A DNA stretch of 64,000 nt from UBA5158 sp040389045 (GTDB lineage: Bacteria > Pseudomonadota > Gammaproteobacteria > DSM-16500), in the NCBI GenBank assembly GCA_040389045.1, contig JAZKAT010000029.1, positions 1 to 64,000 of the forward strand, read 5' to 3'. Shown piece by piece: positions 8,317 through 16,948 of the stretch (the stretch's first letter is position 1; every line of letters starts with the position of its first letter). The translations under genes were made by a program, and so were the position numbers. Below the pieces are notes generated by a model. The model worked only from the letters and a program-made list of their open reading frames with translations, ran no database searches and was not told the origin of the DNA.

Positions 8317-9327
8317 TTATGCAAGATTTTGGGCAGTGTTAAAAGCAATCTCAACCACGCCATTTGGTTCAAACATCGCCACGAAATGTTTAACCATCTG
8401 AGCTCTGTCCGCGTCTCCTGTGGTTGTTAAAAGTAAGTCCTGGCCATACAGCGCGATATCTTCAACGATGCGTTCACACCGATAATAAGCTAACAGAGAA
8501 AGATTAACATCAGCTGCACCATAACCTTGGTAAAACTCCCCTTCTTCGCGTTTCCTATTCCAAACATTCGCGACTCCGCCGCCAATAAACATGAGATCGC
8601 GTTCCTTCGGCGCCATGATAGGATCATCCCAATCGACCAGGTAAATCGCATTCTCTTCCGCTATCAATACATTACCGGCATGAATATCAGAATGGCATAG
8701 CACGAATTTTTGAGTTTCATTTTGAAGTTTTTTCGCTAATTGTTCAGCCTGATTAACTAGACGCAAAATGGCGACTCTCTGCTCTTTCATTATTTCCATG
8801 AGTCTTAAGGCATTCACATCACCCTGTGGATTAGTTTCAATATGCGTATAGAGCGAGCGCACCACTTCTCGCCATTTTGCTGAAAAAGTTTCGCGACGCA
8901 ATTCCTGTTGAATTACCGCAGGCACTTCACAATCGTGAACTTGTCGCAAGGTTTTGCCTAGTATCCGCCATTGCTCATCGCTTAAATTCCGGTTAAAGCC
9001 GTCTAGCCCATCAATAAATGGATACACAATAAGAGTGAAATCACCAATCTGCTGGGTTGATTGATTATGCAGGTTTTTGCTGGGAGGGATAATTTGTTTA
9101 ATACCCGCATTTTGTAACAACTCCACGATAACAACACTAATAGCGTGATGATGACCGCGTTTTAATTTAACGAAATAAGCTACCTCGTTATTCGCCTCAG
9201 CTTTAAAAACCCACGCATTGGTATCCGCGCCTAGAGGAAGAAAATTAAGCGTCACAATTTGCATGCCGTAATCATTGCTTAGGCAATCAATAATGCGCTG
9301 ATCTGCAAGAGGCGGTTTGACTAACAT
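8317..9327 (-). CDS. APH(9)-Ia-like aminoglycoside (spectinomycin) phosphotransferase
   Basis: A 336-aa soluble kinase of the aminoglycoside phosphotransferase fold. N-terminal lobe: PLGADTNAWVFKAE with the ATP-site lysine in YFVKLKRGHHH. Catalytic loop: CHSDIHAGNV, with the base at Asp214 and Asn219. Metal loop: YLVDWDDPI, with Asp232. The following block APKERDLMFIGGGVANVWN and the tail ERIVEDIALYGQDLL closely match the Legionella pneumophila spectinomycin kinase APH(9)-Ia as I remember it, and the length is close to that enzyme's 331 aa. Likely function: phosphorylation of spectinomycin or a natural substrate. A single gene, convergent with the sterol reductase. Whether it confers resistance cannot be read from sequence. 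Confidence 0.9.
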   Translation of the reverse strand: MLVKPPLADQRIIDCLSNDYGMQIVTLNFLPLGADTNAWVFKAEANNEVAYFVKLKRGHHHAISVVIVELLQNAGIKQIIPPSKNLHNQSTQQIGDFTLIVYPFIDGLDGFNRNLSDEQWRILGKTLRQVHDCEVPAVIQQELRRETFSAKWREVVRSLYTHIETNPQGDVNALRLMEIMKEQRVAILRLVNQAEQLAKKLQNETQKFVLCHSDIHAGNVLIAEENAIYLVDWDDPIMAPKERDLMFIGGGVANVWNRKREEGEFYQGYGAADVNLSLLAYYRCERIVEDIALYGQDLLLTTTGDADRAQMVKHFVAMFEPNGVVEIAFNTAQNLA

Positions 9328-9432
9328 AATGGAAATGTTATAGCAGATAAAATAAACAAATTCATCTAGCAGTGTTAAAACAATAAAAATGGATAAATTA
9401 AAATCAACTCAAACTATATTTTATAATCTTAA

Positions 9433-9461
9433 TTCAAACTTTAAATTAGAGTTGCTATAAT
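9433..9461 (+). promoter_or_regulatory. Sigma-70-type promoter of pyrF
   Basis: TTCAAA at 9433-9438, a 17-bp spacer, and TATAAT at 9456-9461, with an extended -10 (TGC before the hexamer). It lies 55 bp upstream of the pyrF start, which has its own AGGAG ribosome binding site. Confidence 0.65.
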
Positions 9462-9515
9462 GCAGCGCTTACGACCATGAAGTCGTGATCAAAACCACTA
9501 AATCAGGAGCTAAAA

Positions 9516-10472
9516 ATGTTTAACAGACCTTCTACCCCACCCCTAGTTAAATCCGATGAAGCTTATACTCAATTAGCTGATTCCTATACCCAAAGAGCAG
9601 AATTACATACTAACACTGTTGCCAAACGATTATTGCGACTAATGGATTTCAGAAAAACCAATTTATGTGTTGCTGCTGACGTAAAAACCAAAGCAGAGTT
9701 ATTAGCACTTGCGGATGCGGTAGGTCCTCATATCTGCCTGTTGAAAACCCATATCGATATATTAGTAGATTTTGATGCTGATACTATCGTTCAATTAAAA
9801 AGCTTAGCTAAAAAACACGGTTTTCTGATTTTTGAAGATAGAAAATTTGCGGATATTGGCAATACTGTCGTCGATCAATATAAAGAAGGCATCTACCACA
9901 TAGCTGAATGGGCCCACATAATAAATGCGCATAGCGTTCCGGGTCCTACCATTATCTCTTCACTCAAAGAAGCGTCATTTAACGAAGCAGATGGCACATA
10001 TAATAGTGGATTATTGATGCTGGCAGAAATGAGTTCAGAAGGAAATTTAGCTGTGGGTGATTATACGAAGGATACAATCGATATGGCTGAGAAAAATCCT
10101 GCTTATGTCATTGGCTACATTACGAAAAGAATACTAAGTGAGAATAAAGCTTTTATTAACTGCAGACCCGGCATTCAATTTAATTCAACAGGAGATGGTA
10201 AAGGGCAAACCTATACCCCCCCTGAAGAAGCGTTTCAAACAGGTACCGATATTCAAATTGTTGGTAGAGGGATTTATGCCGCGAAACCTGATGAAAAACT
10301 AATGCAAGCAGCAACGAGCGATGATGAAATCAAAGCCTTAATTAAAGATGCACAAGTCAAAGCGGCGAAGAGTTATCGGGAAGCTGGCTGGAATGCATAT
10401 ATATCAAGAATATCGCTTGAGAAAGTAAACCGGTCTACTAAGGGTTTAAGCATGAGTAGTACTCCTAGTTAG
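9516..10472 (+). CDS. pyrF: Orotidine 5'-phosphate decarboxylase, eukaryotic URA3-like
   Basis: A 318-aa enzyme of UMP synthesis, converting OMP to UMP. The sequence follows fungal URA3 rather than the short bacterial PyrF: KTNLCVAADVKTKAELL, CLLKTHIDIL (Asp55, Lys77), FLIFEDRKFADIGNTV with the catalytic Asp108-Lys110-Asp113 network, then IAEWAHIINAHSV, LLMLAEMSSEGNL and VGRGIYAA before the C-terminal YREAGWNAYI. All catalytic residues are present. It is longer than the bacterial form (about 230-245 aa) and has the characteristic eukaryotic inserts. Preceded by a strong promoter and AGGAG; monocistronic; followed by a repeat element. Lateral transfer from a eukaryote, or descent within a URA3-like bacterial clade, is plausible. 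Confidence 0.95.
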   Translation: MFNRPSTPPLVKSDEAYTQLADSYTQRAELHTNTVAKRLLRLMDFRKTNLCVAADVKTKAELLALADAVGPHICLLKTHIDILVDFDADTIVQLKSLAKKHGFLIFEDRKFADIGNTVVDQYKEGIYHIAEWAHIINAHSVPGPTIISSLKEASFNEADGTYNSGLLMLAEMSSEGNLAVGDYTKDTIDMAEKNPAYVIGYITKRILSENKAFINCRPGIQFNSTGDGKGQTYTPPEEAFQTGTDIQIVGRGIYAAKPDEKLMQAATSDDEIKALIKDAQVKAAKSYREAGWNAYISRISLEKVNRSTKGLSMSSTPS

Positions 10473-10480
10473 GTAAATAC

Positions 10481-10588
10481 TGTTGGGCTTCGTCCCTTGA
10501 GGGACTCAGCCCAACCTACTTCTGTCTGTTGGACTTCGCGGTGCTCAGCCAGATCAGTAGGTTGGGCTGAGCAGCGCGAAGCCCAACA
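10481..10588. repeat. Dispersed inverted repeat (TGTTGGGCTTCG family)
   Basis: The outer arms TGTTGGGCTTCG (10481-10492) and CGAAGCCCAACA (10577-10588) and inner arms CTCAGCCCAACCTAC (10505-10519) and GTAGGTTGGGCTGAG (10557-10571) are exact inverted copies. A single half-unit recurs at 59588-59619. Between the inner arms is a partly diverged copy. The element lies between pyrF and the next convergent gene and could also stop transcription. Confidence 0.85.
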
Positions 10589-10616
10589 GCTTTTGGCTTA
10601 ATCCACCATGGCAAAC

Positions 10617-11198
10617 TTATAATTTAGCCTTGCGCTTAGTGTATAAATTCATATCTTCCATCTCCTGACTTAACTTTTGCTGATTTAGCTCCTGAGCTTT
10701 AACAGACTCTCTAAGCCGCAATAATAATTCAGGAAGACTAACATATAGTTTAATAAGAGAATGTCCGGCCTTTATTGCTGAATCCGGCTTGTCAGTTGAT
10801 TTTATCACTGTTCCTGAGAAACCCGCTTCTTTGAATAATCGGACAAATTCTCGTACTTCTTTGTCATCCCTGGAATTAACATAAATTTGTTGTACATTCT
10901 TTTCTGGATTTGAATCATTTAGATATGCCTTATGACTATTAAGAAATTTTGGCAGTAACAGCAAAACTTCCGACTGCATTTTTGCTTGAATTAAATTAAC
11001 TGTTTCTGTGTAACTAATTGTAATTGTTTTTTTTGAAGTTTCTGAAGCTGTAAATGTTTCTTCTATATAAGTGAATTGCTGCCTCAAATCCTCATTGGTA
11101 TGCCGATTTACACTGATATTTAACGTATGCAAAATGCCCGTTGTGGTATTAGTTCCAGCAGCTCCAGTCCTTCCAATTCTTCCACCTCTTCTAAACAT
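10617..11198 (-). CDS. Unrecognised 193-aa protein
   Basis: I do not recognise the family. The start has GAGGAG upstream and a plausible promoter (TTGCAC, 17 bp, TTTAAT). The N-terminus is Gly/Arg/Thr-rich (FRRGGRIGRTGAAGTNTTT) and looks disordered. The body is alpha/beta with VQQIYVNSRDDKEVREFVR and AGFSGTVIKS, and the last 50 residues are a helical, Gln/Glu-rich segment ending in a basic tail (YTKRKAKL). There is no signal peptide. Its glutamates near the end (QEMEDMN) could recall a Dot/Icm E-block, but that is weak. Confidence 0.6.
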   Translation of the reverse strand: MFRRGGRIGRTGAAGTNTTTGILHTLNISVNRHTNEDLRQQFTYIEETFTASETSKKTITISYTETVNLIQAKMQSEVLLLLPKFLNSHKAYLNDSNPEKNVQQIYVNSRDDKEVREFVRLFKEAGFSGTVIKSTDKPDSAIKAGHSLIKLYVSLPELLLRLRESVKAQELNQQKLSQEMEDMNLYTKRKAKL

Positions 11199-11284
11199 TT
11201 TTTAACTCCTCAAACTAGTTTTGAAGCCCAGATTAAAACCTATATTTAAAACAGGTGCAACTATCATATTAGTATTAATTATGA

Positions 11285-12094
11285 TCAATATAATCCTAAC
11301 TCTTGCAGCAAGTCCTTAGCGATACCTTTGGCACGCCGGCCACCCGTGTTCGGTTCTTCAAGGTCCGAGTAATTCAAAACAAACACATAAGCTTTACTGG
11401 CCTTCTGTACATAGCCAACAAACCAGGCATCTTCATTTACCTGTAAATAATTAGTCGTGTCATGTACGTAACTACCGGTGCCAGTTTTGCCATATAATTT
11501 CCAGCCTTTGGGCGAGGTTTCCAGATACATATTCGCTTTTGTATCTGCCATTGCAGCCGGCGAAACGGGTAATTGCTCCATGAGCATTCTCTTCAAAAAA
11601 TTCAATTGTTCATCGGCAGAAATTTTTAAACTAGTATGCAGCCAGGCATGGCTTAAACCACCTGAAAAATCCTGGTTACCATAATTAAATTGTTTTAAAT
11701 AATAATTAATTTTATCTAAACCAATTTTCGGTGTTAACACTTGAGAAACCCAAACCACCGAGTTTTTTAACCAGGTTTGCGGTGACTGGTCCTGGTTCCA
11801 TAGGGAAAAGCTTCGGGTTTTACCATCCCATTTAAATACCGTATCCTGTTTTATTAGCTTTTGATCAAATGCCATTACTGAAAGCGGTAGTTTAAAAGTA
11901 GAAGCCGGTGGTATTTGTTCTTTACAGCGTGCAGGATTGTATTTCGTGATTAATTTATTATTAGTGACATCAAAGAGAATAAAACAGCCAGATTTCTCAT
12001 TAAAATATTTGGAGAAATCGACGGTATTTGCCACTGAGACAGGCGCAATCAGGAATGAAAATAAAATGGAGAAAAGCTTTTTCATTTTGTCCAT
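11285..12094 (-). CDS. Class D (OXA-type) beta-lactamase
   Basis: The chosen ATG at 12094 has AAGG 7 nt upstream; a longer TTG start is less likely. The 269-aa precursor has a signal peptide (to about residue 23). Class D motifs are intact: Ser65-Thr-Phe-Lys68 (STFK, with the lysine that becomes carboxylated), Ser112-Val-Val, Tyr138-Gly-Asn (YGN), Trp149 in the omega-loop region, and Lys203-Thr-Gly (KTG). It should hydrolyse penicillins in the periplasm. Legionella species carry chromosomal OXA enzymes of this kind (for example OXA-29). No regulator, insertion sequence or integron is adjacent, so it looks like a resident gene. Confidence 0.93.
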   Translation of the reverse strand: MDKMKKLFSILFSFLIAPVSVANTVDFSKYFNEKSGCFILFDVTNNKLITKYNPARCKEQIPPASTFKLPLSVMAFDQKLIKQDTVFKWDGKTRSFSLWNQDQSPQTWLKNSVVWVSQVLTPKIGLDKINYYLKQFNYGNQDFSGGLSHAWLHTSLKISADEQLNFLKRMLMEQLPVSPAAMADTKANMYLETSPKGWKLYGKTGTGSYVHDTTNYLQVNEDAWFVGYVQKASKAYVFVLNYSDLEEPNTGGRRAKGIAKDLLQELGLY

Positions 12095-12174
12095 ACACAA
12101 ACCTTAACTCTATTTGAAAACCATATTGTTGCTAAACGCAAGGCGCCAGCATCAACATGGTTGTCTTATTCTAC

Positions 12175-12576
12175 TTAATTTTCACCTGTGCATTGGCTAG
12201 GATCTTTTTCAGTAGAGCAATCCGCTGTTTGCTTACCAAAACCATAAAGCCAGTTAGCGCCAGTCAATTTAGCTACATCAGCCTGAAGTGTAATAGATGA
12301 ATAATCTGCTGAATAGATATAATTGCACATCAATAAGTAATTTGGCGGCATAAACTTGACTGCAGCAATTTCCGTTAAGCTTAAGGTCTTTGTGCCCTCA
12401 AAATTTTCTCGAGCATTAAAGACATTTACCGTCCATTCAGCTGAGACATCGCATAGTCCAGTGTCGGCATGACAAGTAATAGTCGTTGGGCAAGTTAATG
12501 TAACCGGTGATTCGGCAAATACGGGGTTAGTTAATAATATTCCAGCAGAGGTTAAGATAAGTGTGAATTTTTTCAT
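12175..12576 (-). CDS. Small secreted protein of unknown function
   Basis: An in-frame upstream ATG exists, but the ATG at 12576 has AAGGA at the right distance and is directly followed by a signal peptide (MKKFTLILTSAGILL to VFA), so it is chosen. The mature part of about 113 aa has six cysteines (TCPTTITCHADTGLC, LMCNY, DCSTEKDPSQC), which suggests disulfides in the periplasm or outside. It shows a beta-rich pattern and no known domain. It lies next to the beta-lactamase gene on the same strand with a gap of about 80 bp, but no functional link is evident. Confidence 0.7.
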   Translation of the reverse strand: MKKFTLILTSAGILLTNPVFAESPVTLTCPTTITCHADTGLCDVSAEWTVNVFNARENFEGTKTLSLTEIAAVKFMPPNYLLMCNYIYSADYSSITLQADVAKLTGANWLYGFGKQTADCSTEKDPSQCTGEN

Positions 12577-12815
12577 ATTTAGTTCCTTGTAAGTGGGTTG
12601 TGTCATGTAGCTAACACGCAGCATAGCAGTTTAATGTAATGACCTATAAATATCCATATTTTTATAATATGATTTAATTGCTGCTTAGCTGTACAATATA
12701 ACACCATCACCATCTTTCCCATTACTTAAGCTGCAAACATATTGATGTCCTTCGTCTTGCGGAAAACCATGCCAGCGCTAGTCTGGATATTTTCATCGGA
12801 ATCGAATAGGATTTA

Positions 12816-13820
12816 GTGAAACTTAACACTGCGGATATTAACATGAAACTTGATATCATTTCCTATCATGACTTGCTTGATCGAAACAATAAATCCATCA
12901 AAGATGTTATTGAAGCTGCTTTACTGCAAAAAGGTATTGTGGGAATTAGAGATGTGCCCGACTTTGAAATTACCTCGGAACGCTATGTCGCAGCCGCGCG
13001 ACAGTTTTCCGCATTAAATGAAAAGATCAAACAACAATATACACCAGAACGCGATGCGGGTAGTACGGAAGGTTATGAGTTAGGCGCTGAGCGTTTTATT
13101 AATAAAAAAGGTGAATGGCAAATTGATGATAGCAAAGCTTCCTATTATGCTTTTGTACCGGATCGCACAGAAAATAAATGGCCTGCCGAAGTTGATTTAA
13201 AAACACCTTACCTGGTGCTGGGTGAATTAATTTTTAAAACCGGCAAACAAATTCTCGACCGTGTCGGTTTAAACGCAGAAGCGGGACTTAAGCATGAAGA
13301 AATGCTAGGTTATGGCAGAATGCTTCACTATCATAAAGTGAATGATGCAAATAGTGGAAACCCTGATTGGTGTGGCGGTCATTTTGATCACGGGGTGTTT
13401 ACGGGTTTAATGCCGGCTTATTATTTTCGCGCTGGCGAACCTATTCCTGAACCCGCTGAAGCAGGTCTTTACATTAAGCCAACGAATAGCACGCAATATG
13501 AAAAATTTGAAGCCGCTGATAAGTCGGTTTTACTTTTTCAAGTTGGCGAATTTGGTCAGCTTATTTCAAACGACAGAATCAAAGCCACTCAGCATCGCGT
13601 ACAAAAAGCCAAAGGCGAAATCGAACGCTATACGTTCGCGTTATTTCATTCGGCGGGCAATAATACAAGAATTAAGTCATTATCTATTTTAACAGCAGAT
13701 GAAAGATATAAATCAAATCAAAAGGCAGATGGCACATTGAGTTATGATGAATGGCAAATAGCTTCTTATGCCCGATATCGAGTAATTCAACCACCGCTGT
13801 ATGATCAGGTAACAAGTTAA
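12816..13820 (+). CDS. 2-oxoglutarate/Fe(II)-dependent oxygenase (isopenicillin-N-synthase-like)
   Basis: A GTG start at 12816 has AGG upstream; an ATG at 12843 (MKLDIISYHDLL) is the alternative start. The C-terminal oxygenase domain has the iron facial triad His189-x-Asp191 (GGHFDHG) and His260 (ATQHRV), then the cosubstrate-binding Arg in IERYTFALF. The N-terminal region resembles the DIOX_N part of isopenicillin-N-synthase and plant-type oxygenases. Expected chemistry is oxidation of a small molecule using O2 and usually 2-oxoglutarate; the substrate is unknown. It stands alone, without biosynthetic neighbours. Family assignment is firm, specific function is not. Confidence 0.87.
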   Translation: MKLNTADINMKLDIISYHDLLDRNNKSIKDVIEAALLQKGIVGIRDVPDFEITSERYVAAARQFSALNEKIKQQYTPERDAGSTEGYELGAERFINKKGEWQIDDSKASYYAFVPDRTENKWPAEVDLKTPYLVLGELIFKTGKQILDRVGLNAEAGLKHEEMLGYGRMLHYHKVNDANSGNPDWCGGHFDHGVFTGLMPAYYFRAGEPIPEPAEAGLYIKPTNSTQYEKFEAADKSVLLFQVGEFGQLISNDRIKATQHRVQKAKGEIERYTFALFHSAGNNTRIKSLSILTADERYKSNQKADGTLSYDEWQIASYARYRVIQPPLYDQVTS

Positions 13821-13849
13821 CCGTAACACTTGTTACTTGATCAGGAACA

Positions 13850-14164
13850 TTACTGTTGTACCGCTCGGCTGCCTGGAGGTGTTGTCCCTACTTGCTGTGT
13901 GTTAACACCACCTTGAATCCCGGCGCTTCCTTGTGGTGTACCACCGACAAAACCACCTTGTTGATTACCTTGTGTTGCCGCGCCTTGGTTAACACCCGCT
14001 GACGCTCCACTTTGAATACCAGTGCTTCCTTGTGGTGTCCCACTTTGATAACCGCCCTGGGCAGCTGTGGCAGCAGAACCCGCTGTGGTGGCGCCTAGTG
14101 CGCTTCCAGCAGTTAATCCCATTATACCGATGGCCAAAAAAATCTGTTTAATAAATAGTTTCAT
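13850..14164 (-). CDS. Small secreted Gly/Gln/Ser-rich repeat protein
   Basis: A 104-aa protein with AAGGA before ATG and a signal peptide (MKLFIKQIFLAIGIMG to ALG). The mature part is low-complexity and carries two copies of a unit like SGTPQGSTGIQSG and GGTPQGSAGIQGG about 30 residues apart, with linkers rich in Gln, Ala and Gly. No Cys. Probably a disordered surface or matrix-like protein; function unknown. The DNA copies are similar enough to suggest duplication within the gene. Confidence 0.65.
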   Translation of the reverse strand: MKLFIKQIFLAIGIMGLTAGSALGATTAGSAATAAQGGYQSGTPQGSTGIQSGASAGVNQGAATQGNQQGGFVGGTPQGSAGIQGGVNTQQVGTTPPGSRAVQQ

Positions 14165-14280
14165 GAGTTAATTCCTTTAAATTAAAAACTGGGTCCATTG
14201 ATGATAATAAACGCTATTCCCTTTCTATGCTACCAAAAACCCGAGAAGCTTTTCGGAGCTATTCAAGTCTTAACTCTGGC

Positions 14281-14631
14281 TTAACGGTGCCAACCGCCGC
14301 CACGATTACCACCATGATAAGAACCATTACCGTGATAGTTACCATTGTAGTTGTGATAGTTACCATTGTAGTTGTTGTGATAATAACCGTTATAATTTCC
14401 ATTATTATGAGAGTAATATGCACCAGCCGCAACAGCAGCACCCACTGCCGCACCATATACAATTTCACCTTCTACGGGATAAGGTTCAGAGTAATATTCT
14501 TCTTCATCCACATTACAAGCGAAATAAGTATTATTGGATGGGTCGTAGCAGTTTTCGGCATGAATCGCACCAGACATCAACATGCTTGCGGCAAGTGATG
14601 TACTGCAAAATAACCATTTAGAAAAATTCAT
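14281..14631 (-). CDS. Small secreted protein with Asn/Tyr/Gly/His-rich tail
   Basis: The ATG at 14631 has GAGGT at 7 nt and opens a signal peptide (MNFSKWLFCSTSLAAS to IHA), so the longer upstream frame is rejected. The mature protein of about 92 aa has an acidic start with two cysteines (NCYDPSNNTYFAC), a short Ala/Gly hydrophobic stretch (VYGAAVGAAVAAGAYY) and a tail of tandem NYNGNYH-like units ending GGNRGGGWHR. The tail's DNA is a microsatellite-like repeat (about 14290-14400), so its length may vary between strains. The function is unknown; an envelope location is likely. Confidence 0.6.
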   Translation of the reverse strand: MNFSKWLFCSTSLAASMLMSGAIHAENCYDPSNNTYFACNVDEEEYYSEPYPVEGEIVYGAAVGAAVAAGAYYSHNNGNYNGYYHNNYNGNYHNYNGNYHGNGSYHGGNRGGGWHR

Positions 14632-14668
14632 AAATATACCTCGAAAAATAAATGTAGTTTTCCAAAAC

Positions 14669-15028
14669 TCACAATATCTGGAAAACACCCTCTGCCATAC
14701 CTTCACCCTTGCTACCAATTCGTTTAGTTAAAACTTTCCCTATGGTAGGATTAAGCAAATCCATGGTGACTTGATATTTACCGACAAATTGACCGGTTTC
14801 TTCATCCGCGTCTAAAACAATTTGTTTATCGGATTGGTTTTTAATGGTGTATTTGCCTTTACGCGCCGTTTTTTCCGCATCAGGGCTTTGCGCCGCCAGA
14901 CAACTAACTTCATATTCACCATTGGCTTTAAAAAGTATTTTTTGAATTGAAAATTCAGAAGCCTTTTTACTGGCGTGAGTAAAGCATATTAAGGCTGTTT
15001 TATTGGACAGTGGATTAGTGATAGCCAT
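14669..15028 (-). CDS. Unrecognised 119-aa cytosolic protein
   Basis: AGGAG lies before ATG. There is no signal peptide. The sequence is predicted beta-rich (EFSIQKILFKANGEYEVSCLA, KGKYTIKNQSDKQIVLDADEE, GKYQVTMDLLNPTIGK), possibly a small beta-barrel. I do not recognise a family. It stands upstream of the small secreted gene at 14281-14631 with a gap of 37 bp on the same strand, so they may be transcribed together. Confidence 0.55.
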   Translation of the reverse strand: MAITNPLSNKTALICFTHASKKASEFSIQKILFKANGEYEVSCLAAQSPDAEKTARKGKYTIKNQSDKQIVLDADEETGQFVGKYQVTMDLLNPTIGKVLTKRIGSKGEGMAEGVFQIL

Positions 15029-15155
15029 GGTGGTTCTCCTTTTAGTTATTCGAATTAAACATGGATATTATTTATACTACACCTAGCCAGGGTTTTTTGA
15101 CAGAATTTGCATCTAACCTATTGATAACGAGAGAAAAAAATAAATAATTAACTGC

Positions 15156-16936
15156 TTAAGGACTCTTTTTAGGATTAGTGCAAGGAAGTTCTATGGTAAC
15201 TGTTGCGCCTTGTTCTAAGCCGTCACTATTAATACGTATTACACCACCGACTGCATTGATGGCAAGAGCACTCGTATGCAAACCAAAACCATGACCATTC
15301 TTTTTAGTAGTGAATCCATAACTGAAAACTTTACTTTTATTTTTTGGCAAAATACCAATTCCATTATCGATAACTTCAATACCAATTCGATTTTTATTAA
15401 TGCTATAAGTTTTAATAGTAATTATCATTTTCTCATTAGATGAATCCATGACGGCATCTTTAGCATTGCGTAATAGGTTTACAAAGACTTGCAGTAGTTT
15501 TACCTTATCCGTTTTAACAGAATTGATTTTTTCAAACTTCTTTTCCACGATAATTTCTTTTTTAAGATCTAATCCTGAAATCAATAATGCTTCTTCTATT
15601 AATTCATTAATAGAAACTATTTGTTCGAATCCTGAAATTTTACTTAATTCCTGTTGCGTTGAGATAATTACTTTGATCAAATCCAAATTTTTATTTAATC
15701 TTATTAATTCATCTGAAACTACAATTTGCTCATCATGCCAATATTTACCTAGTATAAAGAGAAAATCCATCGCTTTAACACCTTTTGGATCTTGCAAAAA
15801 AGAAGCAAGATTTTGTTTGTTTTCATTGAATAAGTCGCATAATTTTTCTAAGCCTGATAATTTTGAATTGGTAATTTTTTCAGTAACTAAATTAGCTGAA
15901 ACATTTACACTATTTAACACATTCCCTACATTATGCAACACACTGGCAGAAATTTCGGCCATTACTAATTGGCGCGCTTTTTCAAATTGCTGTTGGTTAA
16001 GGCTTTCTTTATACGTTGATGAGAAAAAAGCGATAGCTAAAATGACAAATGTCACTGCGGCAACACCAATGCCTAAATAATTTGGATCCAGAGCCTCAAC
16101 TCCAGAAATTGTAGAAGGGGTGCAAAGCGGGGTAAATACAGAAGCCGCCATGCCGGTATAATGCATACCACAAATAGCTATACCCATTATCACAGCGCTA
16201 ATCATTTTAATCCGTGTGCGCATTCTCATCACAACTTGATTACTTTTAAGAGCCAGCCAAAGGGCTGCTACCGAAGCTACTATTGCTATTAAAATGGAAA
16301 GAAAAAACAAACTGGGCAAATAGCGTATGTGTAAAGTAATTAACATGGCTTCCATGCCCGTATAATGCATAGAAGCAATTGCCAATCCTAATACAAGGCC
16401 GCCAGCAACATAATGCTCGACTCTTAGCACATTTAATTGCAATAGATAAAGTGCAAATGCTGAGGCAGAGATAGCAACTACCAGTGATAGTATTGTCCAG
16501 TATAAATTATAGTGTAATGTCAATCCGGGTATGGTAAATGATAACATACCTATAAAGTGCATGGCCCAAATACCAGAACCCATTGCTATCGCACCACCAA
16601 TCAGCCACAGAAAAGTGACAACAGGAGTGTTGCTGACATCTCTTATTCGGCCAGTTAAATCAAGTGCAATATAAGANNNNNNNNNNNNNNNNNNNNNNNN
16701 NNNNNNNNNNNNNNNNNNNNNNNNNNNNNNNNNNNNNNNNNNNNNNNNNNNNNNNNNNNNNNNNNNNNNNNNNNNNCAGGAGTGTTGCTGACATCTCTTA
16801 TTCGGCCAGTTAAATCAAGTGCAATATAAGACGCAGATATTGCGGTCAAAAAAGATAACGTTACTAAACCAAGATCATATGAACCTTTCAATTGGTCAGA
16901 TGGGAAAGCTAAAGTTTGAAAAAAATCAGCTATCAT
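15156..16936 (-). CDS. MHYT-domain sensor histidine kinase (interrupted by an assembly gap)
   Basis: Removing the 100 N and one 55-bp duplicate joins two frames exactly, giving 541 aa. The N-terminal seven-helix MHYT sensor has its three motifs: GIWAMHFIGM, ASMHYTGMEAM and CGMHYTGMAAS; these domains are proposed to bind a metal and sense a gas or redox signal. Then comes the dimerisation/phosphoacceptor helix with VLHNVGNVLNSV, and a C-terminal HATPase with N box LLRNAKDAV, VIDNGIGI and GHGFGLHTSA. It starts 12 bp after the response-regulator gene, so it should be the cognate kinase. An AAGGA ribosome binding site is present. The kinase presumably phosphorylates the receiver of that protein. 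Confidence 0.9.
16677..16776. other. Assembly gap (100 N) flanked by a 55-bp duplication
   Basis: Positions 16622-16676 and 16777-16831 are identical 55-bp sequences on either side of exactly 100 N. This is the pattern of two contigs sharing a k-mer-length overlap that a scaffolder failed to merge. Confidence 0.95.
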
Positions 16937-16948
16937 TATAATTCCTTA

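Noticed and set aside
14227..14598. 123-aa plus-strand frame with many Val/Ile
   Set aside because: Reverse reading of the Asn/Tyr/Gly-rich repeat tail of the secreted protein at 14281-14631.
15600..15640. tRNA T-arm-like TTCGAATCC
   Set aside because: No surrounding cloverleaf; it is within the kinase coding sequence. No tRNA was found by eye in the window.
15448..16080. 210-aa plus-strand open frame
   Set aside because: Antisense to the HATPase and phosphoacceptor region of the MHYT kinase, which has convincing protein motifs.
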